Shown piece after piece: positions 9,080 through 16,687 of a stretch of DNA of 64,000 nucleotides. The DNA is taken from NCBI GenBank assembly GCA_017455525.1, contig JAFTAP010000060.1, positions 39,233 through 103,232 of the forward strand, read 5' to 3'. The first letter of the stretch is position 1; every line of letters begins with the position of its first letter. The notes under the pieces are model-generated. The model saw only the letters and a list, made by a program, of their open reading frames with translations, made no database searches and had not been told where the DNA came from. Made by a program: the position numbers and the translations under genes. Source of the stretch: Lachnospiraceae bacterium (GTDB taxonomy: Bacteria; Bacillota; Clostridia; Lachnospirales; Lachnospiraceae).

Positions 9080-9442
9080 CTAAAACAGAGTAAGTATCAG
9101 CACGCATGCAATAAGCACAAAGATTGCCGTGGATTCTATAAGATAAACCGCCGTCCTAAACTGTGTAAGATGCGTTATAGAATCCTCTGTCTCTCTAAGC
9201 ATATCCTCAAGATCTGCATGGAGATCTATGGTCTCGCCATTCTCGACCCTAACTATCCCTTGATCCAGGAGATAACTTATCTCTATCTCCTCACGGCAGT
9301 CATCACATCTCTTTAGGTGCTTCGTGAAAAGCCTCGCCTCATGCAAGGTAAGCTCTCCCCTAAGATACCTCGGTATAAGGCCCTGTATCTCCTTGCAGTC
9401 ATTTACAGCCTCTCTCCTTCCTTTACTTTTACTTACTTTCAT
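9080..9442 (-). CDS. Small zinc-finger (zf-HC2-like) membrane protein, anti-sigma-factor type
   Basis: The 120-residue protein has a cysteine near residue 16 and the motif HLKRCDDCREEIE, giving the H-x3-C-x2-C pattern of zf-HC2/anti-sigma domains. One C-terminal transmembrane segment (IESTAIFVLIACVLILTLF) follows. Such proteins usually hold an ECF sigma factor at the membrane. No sigma-factor gene is next to it, so its partner is elsewhere or its role differs. Orientation and spacing would allow transcription together with polA. Confidence 0.7.
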   Translation of the reverse strand: MKVSKSKGRREAVNDCKEIQGLIPRYLRGELTLHEARLFTKHLKRCDDCREEIEISYLLDQGIVRVENGETIDLHADLEDMLRETEDSITHLTQFRTAVYLIESTAIFVLIACVLILTLF

Positions 9443-9509
9443 AATGCCCTCACCATTACAAGCAAAGGCACTACCGCATTTCCTTGTGGACAGTTCGAAT
9501 TATTCATTT

Positions 9510-10241
9510 TTACAAATACACCTCTGGCTCGTTCAGGAAGACGTCAGTTATGCCCTTTTCCTCTAAAGCCTGAAGATCAAGCCTGCCCCCTGTCGGCTTC
9601 TCGGGATAAAGGTGTCCGGAGAGCCATGCCCTCACAGTGTAGCCTTCAAACTCTTCTCTTGGAAGATCCATGCCCTGCCAGTATGGATGCAAGGCATCCG
9701 CTCCGCAGCCACCTTTGAGCTTATATAGGCAATCGGAGACTTTTGTATCAAGCATGCCTATCTCTGCCTTAGAATCAATGCTTCTCATTATCTCAAGTGA
9801 TTTTGCTGAGAAGCTTGAATATACTACCTTATCGTGAAGCCCGTATTCCTCGACTATGTCATGTACTCTCTCTTCCATGCCGGGATAAGGATATACGCTG
9901 TTTTTGAGCTCTATATTAAGGCGGAAGCCTTTATACATCCTGTCCTTAAGCAGGTCTAAGACCTCTTTGAAAGTCGGTATATGCTCTGCAGCTGTATTTC
10001 CTGTATGTATGTGGAATGTTTTTAATTCATCGAAAGTATAATCACGGACAAAACCATAGCCGTCAGTCGTGCGGTCTATCCGCTCATCATGCATCACGAC
10101 CATCTCACCGTCCTTCGTAAGCTGCACATCAAGCTCTATTCCCTCAAGCCCCTTATCAAATAGTTCCGCGGCCTTGCTGAAAGCAATTATCGTATTCTCA
10201 GGATATCTCTGACTGCATCCCCTGTGTGCCCATATCTTCAT
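9510..10241 (-). CDS. Glycerophosphodiester phosphodiesterase family protein
   Basis: The 243-residue protein opens with WAHRGCSQRYPENTIIAF and continues with GIELDVQLTKDGEMVVMHD. These are the GDPD catalytic His/Arg and metal-binding Glu/Asp motifs. The enzyme hydrolyses glycerophosphodiesters to glycerol-3-phosphate and an alcohol. No signal peptide is seen, so it is probably cytoplasmic. I chose ATG at 10241 because GGAGGG lies eight to nine bases upstream, whereas ATG at 10250 directly abuts that site. It overlaps or abuts the oxidoreductase gene upstream, so it shares an operon with the two Gfo/Idh genes and the cytidylyltransferase domain. Confidence 0.9.
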   Translation of the reverse strand: MKIWAHRGCSQRYPENTIIAFSKAAELFDKGLEGIELDVQLTKDGEMVVMHDERIDRTTDGYGFVRDYTFDELKTFHIHTGNTAAEHIPTFKEVLDLLKDRMYKGFRLNIELKNSVYPYPGMEERVHDIVEEYGLHDKVVYSSFSAKSLEIMRSIDSKAEIGMLDTKVSDCLYKLKGGCGADALHPYWQGMDLPREEFEGYTVRAWLSGHLYPEKPTGGRLDLQALEEKGITDVFLNEPEVYL

Positions 10242-10242
10242 C

Positions 10243-11217
10243 CTACACATCCCTCCCAGACAGGAATTTTTCCATGATCACTGCCATAGCTACAGATCTG
10301 TACTCAGCATATTTAATTTTGCCTGCTCGTTCTGATTTATTCGATTGTATTAATTCAAGTAAGGCCTGTATCTCATACCTTAGTCCGTCACCCTCGAAGG
10401 GTTCGTCATAAAATATTGTCTTGGATTCATCCTCGAAGTGGACTTCTATGTGGCTTGTCTTCCACCAAGGAGCATCTGCCTTTATATATCCCCTAGTCCC
10501 ACTGATTATGAGCCTTCCCTCTGACTTGACCCCAAGCCCGCAGAGCAAGGTAGCCATAGAGTCCTTGTAACGGAAATCTGATTTTGTAAAAATATCTATC
10601 CCCTTGTCACTATTTATACTGTCAAAAGATATGTCCCTGCTGTCCTTACCAAGGATATCCAGCACCGGCAGCATGACATAACTTCCGAGCTCCGTGAAGC
10701 TCCCGCCGTATAGTGTATCGTTAAGCTCCCTGCTATCCTCCTTCTCAAGCTTAGTGAAGCAGGCCTCCATATGCCTTACCTCACCTATATCCCCATTATT
10801 TATTATATCAAGTATCTTCCGGTATCCGGGACAGTAAGCAGTCTTTATCCCTTCTATAAGTACGGCATCATGCGTCCTTGCATATTCAAAAGCTTCCTCC
10901 GCCTGACTCCCATTAAGCGTCATTGGTTTCTCACAGATTACATGCTTACCATGCTTAAGCGCCTCCATGATATATCCGTAGTGTGTCTCATGTGGAGAAG
11001 CTATATATATAGCATCTGCCCTATTCCATAATCCGGCAATATCAGATATTCCAACCGGCTGCTCTGATGCCTGTATATCCCATATATCATTTATAAAATG
11101 CTGCGCTTTCCCTGGATGTGGATTATAAACTACCGTTACATCTATGCCGGATACTGCCACGCACTCCGGAACGAAACGCCTCGCTATCCTCCCTGTGCCT
11201 ATGATGCCCAGTCTCAA
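10243..11217 (-). CDS. Gfo/Idh/MocA family NAD(P)-dependent oxidoreductase
   Basis: The 324-residue protein has a Rossmann fold (RLGIIGTGRIARRF) followed by CEKPMTLNGSQAEEA, the conserved EKP catalytic segment of the Gfo/Idh/MocA family. It begins with TTG, overlaps the preceding stop codon as TTGA, and has AGGAGG eight bases upstream. It is clearly paralogous to the C-terminal half of the upstream fusion protein: IGTGRIA, the EKPMT segment, GSFTELGSY/GAFLEYGSY and VKSEGRLIISGTRGYI/VKSEGELIVSGTKGYI match. A tandem duplication is likely. Family members act on sugars, polyols or their phosphates; the substrate is unknown. Confidence 0.9.
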   Translation of the reverse strand: MRLGIIGTGRIARRFVPECVAVSGIDVTVVYNPHPGKAQHFINDIWDIQASEQPVGISDIAGLWNRADAIYIASPHETHYGYIMEALKHGKHVICEKPMTLNGSQAEEAFEYARTHDAVLIEGIKTAYCPGYRKILDIINNGDIGEVRHMEACFTKLEKEDSRELNDTLYGGSFTELGSYVMLPVLDILGKDSRDISFDSINSDKGIDIFTKSDFRYKDSMATLLCGLGVKSEGRLIISGTRGYIKADAPWWKTSHIEVHFEDESKTIFYDEPFEGDGLRYEIQALLELIQSNKSERAGKIKYAEYRSVAMAVIMEKFLSGRDV

Positions 11218-12584
11218 TCGAAGGTCCTCCTGAGATCGCGTCTCTTTATCATGAACTTCTCCACGACATCTGCCATTGCTATAGACTCTCCGGCGGTAAG
11301 CTTGTAGTCATTGCCTCCGGTGCCATTTACCTTAGACATAAATTCAGCTATCTCGTACCTTAGACCGTCTTCTCCTGAGAAATTCGCCTCGTGATGCTCC
11401 ACTATATTAGGGTCTTCATACCGGACATCAAAGCTCCTGGTGAGCCACCACGGAGACTTCGCTATGATGTATCCTTTAGTGCCGGATACTATGAGCTCCC
11501 CCTCAGACTTCACACCCGCACCGGCCTTTGCTGTGGCCATGCCGTCTTTATACCTGAACTGGACTTTAGTAAGTATGTCAATGCCGTCCTTGCCATATAC
11601 CGACTCTATCTGCACTTCCTCGTATTCCTTGCCGAAGAGCTTGATTATCGGGAGCATCGTATAACTCCCATACTCAAGGAACGCTCCACTGTATCTCGCA
11701 TCAGTCATCTCTCTGGAGCCCGGCGACCCTATCCTGGTGAAGCAGGCATCTATATCGCATATCTTACCTATCGTACCATCCTTGGCTACAGACAGGAGCT
11801 GCTGGAATCCGGGCAGATAAGCCGTCCTTATTCCTTCCATCAGAGTTACCCCCTTATTCGATGCAAGATCATATAGCTCCATCGCCTCGGAATAAGTGAA
11901 AGTCATGGGCTTCTCGCACAAGACATGCTTCCCTGCGTTCAAGGCTTTTCTCACATATTCGCTGTGCGTCTCGTTAGGCGATGCCACATAGACTGCATCT
12001 GTCTCAGAAAGGAACCTATCAAAGCCATCGGTCCATGTCTTTACCTGATATTCCTTCTCGAAAGCCTCTGCGCTATCCCTCTCCGGATTATATGCGGAAG
12101 TGACTTCTATGCCGGATACATAGCTTGTTTCCTTAAGGAATCTTGGAGCTATCCTGCCGGTGCCTATTATCCCAAGCCTCACTATCTTCTGTCTTGCGTC
12201 CCGTAGTTCACTGGACGATATTCCGACAGTCCTTGGCAGATACACAACCTCGCAATACTGCTTAAGATAATCAAAACGTCCTACCCAGTCGCTGCCCAAG
12301 GTAAATATATCTATACCATAGTGCTGTATATCCTCGACCTTCTGTCCCTCATGATCTTCGACTATTATCTCATCAGCAAAGCCCGTGTTCCACACGTTAT
12401 CCATACGGGTTCGTATCGAGTCCACCAGATTCAGCTTACCCCTTAGTCTGTCATAATGCTCTGTTGTTACTCCTACTATAAGGTAGTCACCTAAATCCTT
12501 TGCCCTCTTCAATAATTGATAATGCCCCTCATGAAAGAGATCGAAAGAACCATATGTTATTACTTTTTTCTTTTTCCTTGCCAT
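11214..12584 (-). CDS. Fusion: TagD-like cytidylyltransferase plus Gfo/Idh/MocA oxidoreductase
   Basis: Residues 1-130 form a glycerol-3-phosphate cytidylyltransferase-like domain, with the nucleotide-binding YGSFDLFHEGHYQLLKRA and RTVGISSSELR (the family's RTxGIST-type motif). Residues 135-456 form a Gfo/Idh/MocA oxidoreductase with RLGIIGTGRIAPRF and CEKPMTFTYSEA. TagD makes CDP-glycerol for teichoic acids. Here the same polypeptide also carries a dehydrogenase domain, suggesting a polyol phosphate that is both oxidised or reduced and CDP-activated. The linked paralogous oxidoreductase and GDPD fit a glycerophosphate or polyol-phosphate wall pathway, by inference. Confidence 0.9.
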   Translation of the reverse strand: MARKKKKVITYGSFDLFHEGHYQLLKRAKDLGDYLIVGVTTEHYDRLRGKLNLVDSIRTRMDNVWNTGFADEIIVEDHEGQKVEDIQHYGIDIFTLGSDWVGRFDYLKQYCEVVYLPRTVGISSSELRDARQKIVRLGIIGTGRIAPRFLKETSYVSGIEVTSAYNPERDSAEAFEKEYQVKTWTDGFDRFLSETDAVYVASPNETHSEYVRKALNAGKHVLCEKPMTFTYSEAMELYDLASNKGVTLMEGIRTAYLPGFQQLLSVAKDGTIGKICDIDACFTRIGSPGSREMTDARYSGAFLEYGSYTMLPIIKLFGKEYEEVQIESVYGKDGIDILTKVQFRYKDGMATAKAGAGVKSEGELIVSGTKGYIIAKSPWWLTRSFDVRYEDPNIVEHHEANFSGEDGLRYEIAEFMSKVNGTGGNDYKLTAGESIAMADVVEKFMIKRRDLRRTFD

Positions 12585-12612
12585 AAATCTTCTCTATAAT
12601 GTATATAACTTA

Positions 12613-12640
12613 CTTATACTTTCCCCATCTGATCAACAAA
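12613..12640 (-). promoter_or_regulatory. Candidate sigma-A promoter for the cytidylyltransferase operon
   Basis: On the minus strand TTTGTT (12635-12640) and TATAAG (12613-12618) are separated by 16 bases, and the start codon at 12584 lies about 30 bases downstream. The -10 is the same as in the trp leader promoter; the -35 is weak. Confidence 0.4.
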
Positions 12641-12786
12641 CAGACTAATCCGGCACGAGCGCCAACCCTATACTGACATGATTCTTTTAAGTACTCCAAT
12701 ATCAATAAAAAGCAAGACTTTTTCTTGTCATATTGTACGCAGAATATGTTACAACATTTTCTGTATTTTGCCAACTAACCAATAAT

Positions 12787-12863
12787 ATGATGCTAGGGTC
12801 AAAAGGTACAAATCCGATTGTGCTTGCACAAATAGGATTTGGAACTTTTGACCCCAGCATCAT
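12787..12863. repeat. 77-bp near-perfect palindrome with outward-facing -35-like boxes
   Basis: Arms 12787-12815 and 12835-12863 are inverted copies, 29 bp with three mismatches. The centre also pairs: TTGTGC (12818-12823) with GCACAA (12826-12831). It lies between two divergent genes. Each arm carries TTGACC pointing outward (minus strand 12797-12802; plus strand 12848-12853). Apart from this and the promoter candidates, the 12585-12923 interval holds nothing I recognise. It resembles miniature palindromic repeats found between bacterial genes, but no second copy is in this window. Confidence 0.75.
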
Positions 12864-12876
12864 TGAATTATTTTAT
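12848..12876 (+). promoter_or_regulatory. Candidate promoter for the NUDIX-HAD gene, -35 supplied by the palindrome
   Basis: TTGACC (12848-12853) is followed after 17 bases by TTTTAT (12871-12876), a 5/6 and a 4/6 match to sigma-A boxes. The gene starts at 12924. If real, the right arm of the palindrome provides the -35 box. Confidence 0.4.
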
Positions 12877-12923
12877 GAATATATGCTACCATGTATGAAA
12901 TCAAGTTTAGGGAGAAAGTTGAA

Positions 12924-14057
12924 ATGTATAGATCCACGCTTTGCTATCTGAGAAACGGTGGCAAAACCCTTATGATGCACCGCACGAAGAAGGAAAATGA
13001 CGTAAATAAGGGCAAATGGATAGGCGTCGGAGGTAAGTTTGAGGACGGCGAGACGGCAGGAGAATGCCTTATACGGGAAGTAAAGGAAGAAACAGGCACG
13101 GAGCTTCATTCCTTTATTTTTCACGGGATAATTTATTTCAGAAATGATGAATTTGAAGACGAGGAAATGTACCTTTACTCGGCGCATATAACAGACAAGC
13201 AGGCAGAAGCCATAGACCGTAACGATTCTTGTCCGGAGGGAGAGCTTCGCTTTATTCCCGATGAGGATATCATGTCTCTTAATCTTTGGGACGGAGACAG
13301 GATATTTCTTGGAGAGCTTATGAATAACAATATCCGCATATCATACGATCTTACATACGAGCATGGAAAGCTCGTAAAATGCGAAAAGGTTCCGATCAGA
13401 AATATCTTTTTCGATCTTGACGGCACACTGATAGATACCGGCGAGGGCATAATGAAATGCGCAGCTCATTCGCTTAAAGCCATAGGCGTTGAAGTAGACG
13501 ACTGGCGTGAGCTTTCATTCTTTGTAGGACCACCGCTCGTATATACCTATACTCACAGATACGGCGTTGATATGGATAAGGCGAGGGAGCTTGTAAAGAT
13601 ATACAGGGAGCGCTATAACCCCATAGGTGTCTACGAATGCACCCCCTACCCTGGAGTAAGGGAGTGCCTTGAAACCTTAAAGAATAAGGGCTATAAGCTT
13701 TATGTTGCATCTTCCAAGCCTGAGAATATGTGCCGGCTTTTAATGGAGCATTTTGACCTCGCCGACTATTTTGACGACATAGCAGGCTCTACTCCCGACG
13801 GAAGGATAGATACCAAGACGCAGGTATTGACCGAACTCTTCCGCAGAGGCAGTGCTGATGATCCCTCATTCATCGGTGAATCAGTCCTTATAGGCGATAC
13901 AAGATTTGACATCGAAGGTGCCGTGAATACAGGCATATCAAGCCTTGGCGTATCCTTTGGATATGGCGATACAAACGAAATGATAAATCTTGGAGCATCA
14001 ACTATCGTAGACAGCATGGAAGAAATCACAGACAGTCTATTCAAAAGTCTTGGATAA
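12924..14057 (+). CDS. Bifunctional NUDIX hydrolase / HAD phosphatase
   Basis: This is the only convincing plus-strand gene. The first 150 residues form a NUDIX domain with the complete box GKFEDGETAGECLIREVKEE and then TGTEL, resembling 8-oxo-dGTP diphosphatases. From about residue 165 a HAD phosphatase follows: FFDLDGTLIDTGEGI (nucleophile Asp), ASSKPEN (motif II Ser) and IGDTRFDIEGA (motif IV), like phosphoglycolate phosphatase Gph. I start at 12924 because AGGGAGA sits about eight bases upstream; ATG at 12891 has no ribosome site. Nucleotide or phosphometabolite housecleaning is likely. The gene converges on the next gene, with two bases between stop codons. Confidence 0.88.
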   Translation: MYRSTLCYLRNGGKTLMMHRTKKENDVNKGKWIGVGGKFEDGETAGECLIREVKEETGTELHSFIFHGIIYFRNDEFEDEEMYLYSAHITDKQAEAIDRNDSCPEGELRFIPDEDIMSLNLWDGDRIFLGELMNNNIRISYDLTYEHGKLVKCEKVPIRNIFFDLDGTLIDTGEGIMKCAAHSLKAIGVEVDDWRELSFFVGPPLVYTYTHRYGVDMDKARELVKIYRERYNPIGVYECTPYPGVRECLETLKNKGYKLYVASSKPENMCRLLMEHFDLADYFDDIAGSTPDGRIDTKTQVLTELFRRGSADDPSFIGESVLIGDTRFDIEGAVNTGISSLGVSFGYGDTNEMINLGASTIVDSMEEITDSLFKSLG

Positions 14058-14059
14058 AG

Positions 14060-14935
14060 TCAATCTTCATACTCTACATCCGAGGCGCAGACCTTATTCA
14101 CAAGCCGTCCTATGCCCTCTATCTCGCATATAACCTCGTCCCCGTCCTCCAGGAATCCTGGCGGATCCATGCCCATAGCTACTCCTGACGGAGTGCCTGT
14201 CGCTATGATAGTTCCGGGGCTTAGCGTCATGCCTGCGGATAATGTCTCTATTATCTCAGGAATATCCGTGATAAGATTCCTCGTATTGGACGACTGCCTT
14301 AGATCCCCATTAACGTATGTCTTGATATCAAGCTCCGGAATCCCGTCAAACTCATCCTTAGATACGATACATGGTCCCATCGGCGTGAACCCGTCAAGGC
14401 TCTTTCCAAAGTACCATTGCTTATGCTTAGTCTGAAGATTCCTGGCGGATACGTCGTTCACTATAGTATAACCGAAAATATGATCCAAAGCTTCAGAAGC
14501 CTTGACCTGATACGCTTCTTTCCCTATGATGACTCCAAGCTCGGTCTCATAATCAAGCGAATCACAGATGTCCTCGTGCATCGGTATGATATTCCCCGTT
14601 CCCTGGGAATAATCAACCCGCTTCGAGAAAAAAATAGGATCAGGACGCTCCTTCGAGAAAGCATCTTTATTAAAGCTTTCTGCCTCCTTCGCATGATCGG
14701 CATAATTAATCCCTAGGCAGATAACATCCTGCCTAGGGTGGGGAATGGGAGATAAAATCTCTACATCAGGACTGCCAAGCTCTACTGCTTCGGATAATCC
14801 CGGTATACTACCGTCATGTCCTTTTAAGAGCAGCATATTCATCGTCCTGTATGCTCTTAGAATATAAGCTCTTTTTCCATCCTTAGATGCCGCTACATGC
14901 GCTACATCCTTATGCTTTAGCGTATAGTACCTCAT
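14060..14935 (-). CDS. Fumarylacetoacetate hydrolase family protein
   Basis: The 291-residue protein has the C-terminal FAH fold: ICLGINYADHAKEAESF, the metal-binding DYETELGVIIG, FGYTIVNDVSARNLQ, GKSLDGFTPMGPCIV and the end motif LSPGTIIATGTPSGVAMG. Family members are cytoplasmic, divalent-metal enzymes that hydrolyse or decarboxylate 2-keto acids, for example acylpyruvates, oxaloacetate or catechol-pathway intermediates. The exact substrate cannot be read from sequence. The start overlaps the stop of the upstream gene by four bases, so the two are probably translationally coupled. Confidence 0.9.
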   Translation of the reverse strand: MRYYTLKHKDVAHVAASKDGKRAYILRAYRTMNMLLLKGHDGSIPGLSEAVELGSPDVEILSPIPHPRQDVICLGINYADHAKEAESFNKDAFSKERPDPIFFSKRVDYSQGTGNIIPMHEDICDSLDYETELGVIIGKEAYQVKASEALDHIFGYTIVNDVSARNLQTKHKQWYFGKSLDGFTPMGPCIVSKDEFDGIPELDIKTYVNGDLRQSSNTRNLITDIPEIIETLSAGMTLSPGTIIATGTPSGVAMGMDPPGFLEDGDEVICEIEGIGRLVNKVCASDVEYED

Positions 14936-15819
14936 GCCGAGAAATCTATATTCCCTCCAAGATAAGAAGCCTCCTCGCCGGTAACGCCAAGCTTGCCTGA
15001 CACAAGCTTGAAAAGATCATCAAGCGAAGACGCTCTCACTACCTCATACTCGAAGTCATCCTGCTCGCCATAGGCTTCCTTTGCCTTATCGCTCTTAGCC
15101 GACCTCTTCTGCTCAAGCTTCTCTTCCGCTGCTTTCTTAGCTTCCTTCTTCTCGTTAGCTTTCTTTTCTGTCTTTTTCTCAGCCTGCTTCTTCTGTATGC
15201 GCTCCGCCTGCTGTTCGTTTGACTTCTTTAATACCGCAAAATATGACACCTCGCCCTTGTCGTCAACCTGCATGCCATATCCCTTGACATTATCATTATC
15301 CCCGAACTGGCTCTTCATGGAATCAAGCCCCTGCTTTGCCATCTGGATAATGCCCTCGTACTTCTTACGGAAGTTCTCATCATTAGCCATTCGCTCGACC
15401 TCGTCCTCACCGATAAGGACTACCGTCTTATTAGGATTCGCATAGCTTGCCGCATTAGCCTGAGCGTTAGCCTTTTCTTCATTGGATACAAGCACGAAAT
15501 CCATGTCGCCGAATTTACCCTTGAGCTGCTCGTAATATTTCTGAGCCTTCTCGCTAAGCTGCGGCTGTCCCACGGTCTTGCCTAGATTCTGTGAGTCAAG
15601 CATGCCCTTGACCTTGTCTCCTACTATGGAATCCAATACGGAAGACTTATCATAAACCGCTCCCGCATCCTTGCTGTTAAATAACCCCGCCTGCGCTGCC
15701 TGAGCCTGTGCCGTATCCTGTGCCTTCTGTGCTGCCTGCTGTTTCCCTGCTTTCCCCTGATTAGCTACTCCGCTTTGATAAGCAGGAATCTTAGAAAAAC
15801 TTGAATTAAAATCAACCAT
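14932..15819 (-). CDS. Low-complexity protein, resembles DUF6033-type proteins
   Basis: I do not know a function. The 295-residue protein has a Gln/Ala-rich N-terminal region (residues 20-45). A folded-looking central region follows (LSEKAQKYYEQLKGKFGDMD, VLVSNEEK, then KTVVLIGEDEVERMA). A long Lys/Glu/Ala-rich coiled-coil stretch (about 205-255) leads to a short C-terminal tail. There is no signal peptide or membrane segment. The pattern recalls DUF6033 proteins, which I cannot confirm without a search. It is coupled to the FAH-family gene by a four-base overlap. A purine-rich site precedes the ATG. Confidence 0.7.
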   Translation of the reverse strand: MVDFNSSFSKIPAYQSGVANQGKAGKQQAAQKAQDTAQAQAAQAGLFNSKDAGAVYDKSSVLDSIVGDKVKGMLDSQNLGKTVGQPQLSEKAQKYYEQLKGKFGDMDFVLVSNEEKANAQANAASYANPNKTVVLIGEDEVERMANDENFRKKYEGIIQMAKQGLDSMKSQFGDNDNVKGYGMQVDDKGEVSYFAVLKKSNEQQAERIQKKQAEKKTEKKANEKKEAKKAAEEKLEQKRSAKSDKAKEAYGEQDDFEYEVVRASSLDDLFKLVSGKLGVTGEEASYLGGNIDFSA

Positions 15820-15940
15820 GACTGCATCCTCCTTGATAATATTCGTGCCTTACGCTCTGCCTGCTGATTAACCCCCGCATCAGGGCATAAATGCAGAAAT
15901 CCGTTTCTATTATTATATATCGGATGGAATCAAGAAAACT

Positions 15941-16669
15941 TTAGTGCAAATATCTAAAAACCTTGAATCGCCCAAGTATAAGACTCGCTATCCCCGCATT
16001 ATCCGCCGCAGCCTTGTCCCTGTCCGCCCTGTCGCCGACCATTATCACTTTTTCTTTAACAGTTTCGGGATACTCACTCATGATATAAAAAAGGGCAGAC
16101 GGATTAGGCTTCATGGTCTTTATCTCATCCTGCCCACAGTAATACTGAGGCATGTCCTCCGATAGTCCCACGGCGTCACACTTATCCTCGGTAGGATAGT
16201 CGGAATAAATACAGACCCGCTTACCATCTGAAACAAGCCTGTCTATAACACCAAGCAAAGCCTTGTCCCTGCATTGTCTCACGACATCCATGGGATTGTC
16301 GAACATCCACTCCTGTATGACCTCTCCCACTGTATCAGAAGACATGCCTGTCTGCTCTTCAAGCTTGTGATAAAGCTCATCATCATCTATTGCCTGCGAG
16401 CTGTCCCATTCTTCCCTAAGCTTCCTGTATTTTAATATAAGCGAAATATCCTTAAAGCCTCTCTTGCAAGATACGCAATGCTTTATAAGCCTTAACGCCA
16501 TCCTTATCTGCATCCCCCTCTGGAAGTACAAGGTTCCATCCATATCGAAGATGATAAGGTCATAGCATGCAAGCCTTTCATACAGGCGTGAAGCTCCCTT
16601 TTGATGCCTGTCAATGTCCTGCAATATTGAACCCTGTTCAGATTTCAGATTATCCGTCACCAAAGTCAA
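15941..16669 (-). CDS. HAD-superfamily phosphatase
   Basis: The 242-residue protein shows HAD motif I at FDMDGTLYFQRG (near residue 41), motif II at CIYSDYPTED, and motif IV near MVGDRADRDKAAADNAG. Length and layout fit a small-molecule phosphatase with an alpha-helical cap. It lies 18 bases after the radical SAM gene, which in turn follows the UbiA-family prenyltransferase. The group therefore looks like one operon. In mycobacterial decaprenyl-phosphoribose synthesis a UbiA enzyme is paired with a phosphatase, so a role on a polyprenyl-linked phosphate is possible but is inference. Confidence 0.82.
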   Translation of the reverse strand: MTLVTDNLKSEQGSILQDIDRHQKGASRLYERLACYDLIIFDMDGTLYFQRGMQIRMALRLIKHCVSCKRGFKDISLILKYRKLREEWDSSQAIDDDELYHKLEEQTGMSSDTVGEVIQEWMFDNPMDVVRQCRDKALLGVIDRLVSDGKRVCIYSDYPTEDKCDAVGLSEDMPQYYCGQDEIKTMKPNPSALFYIMSEYPETVKEKVIMVGDRADRDKAAADNAGIASLILGRFKVFRYLH

Positions 16670-16687
16670 AGCACCGGCTTACAGTCT

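Noticed and set aside
12733-12951. Open frame of 72 codons spanning the palindrome
   Set aside because: Most of it is translated palindrome; it overlaps the well-supported NUDIX-HAD start and lacks a ribosome site.
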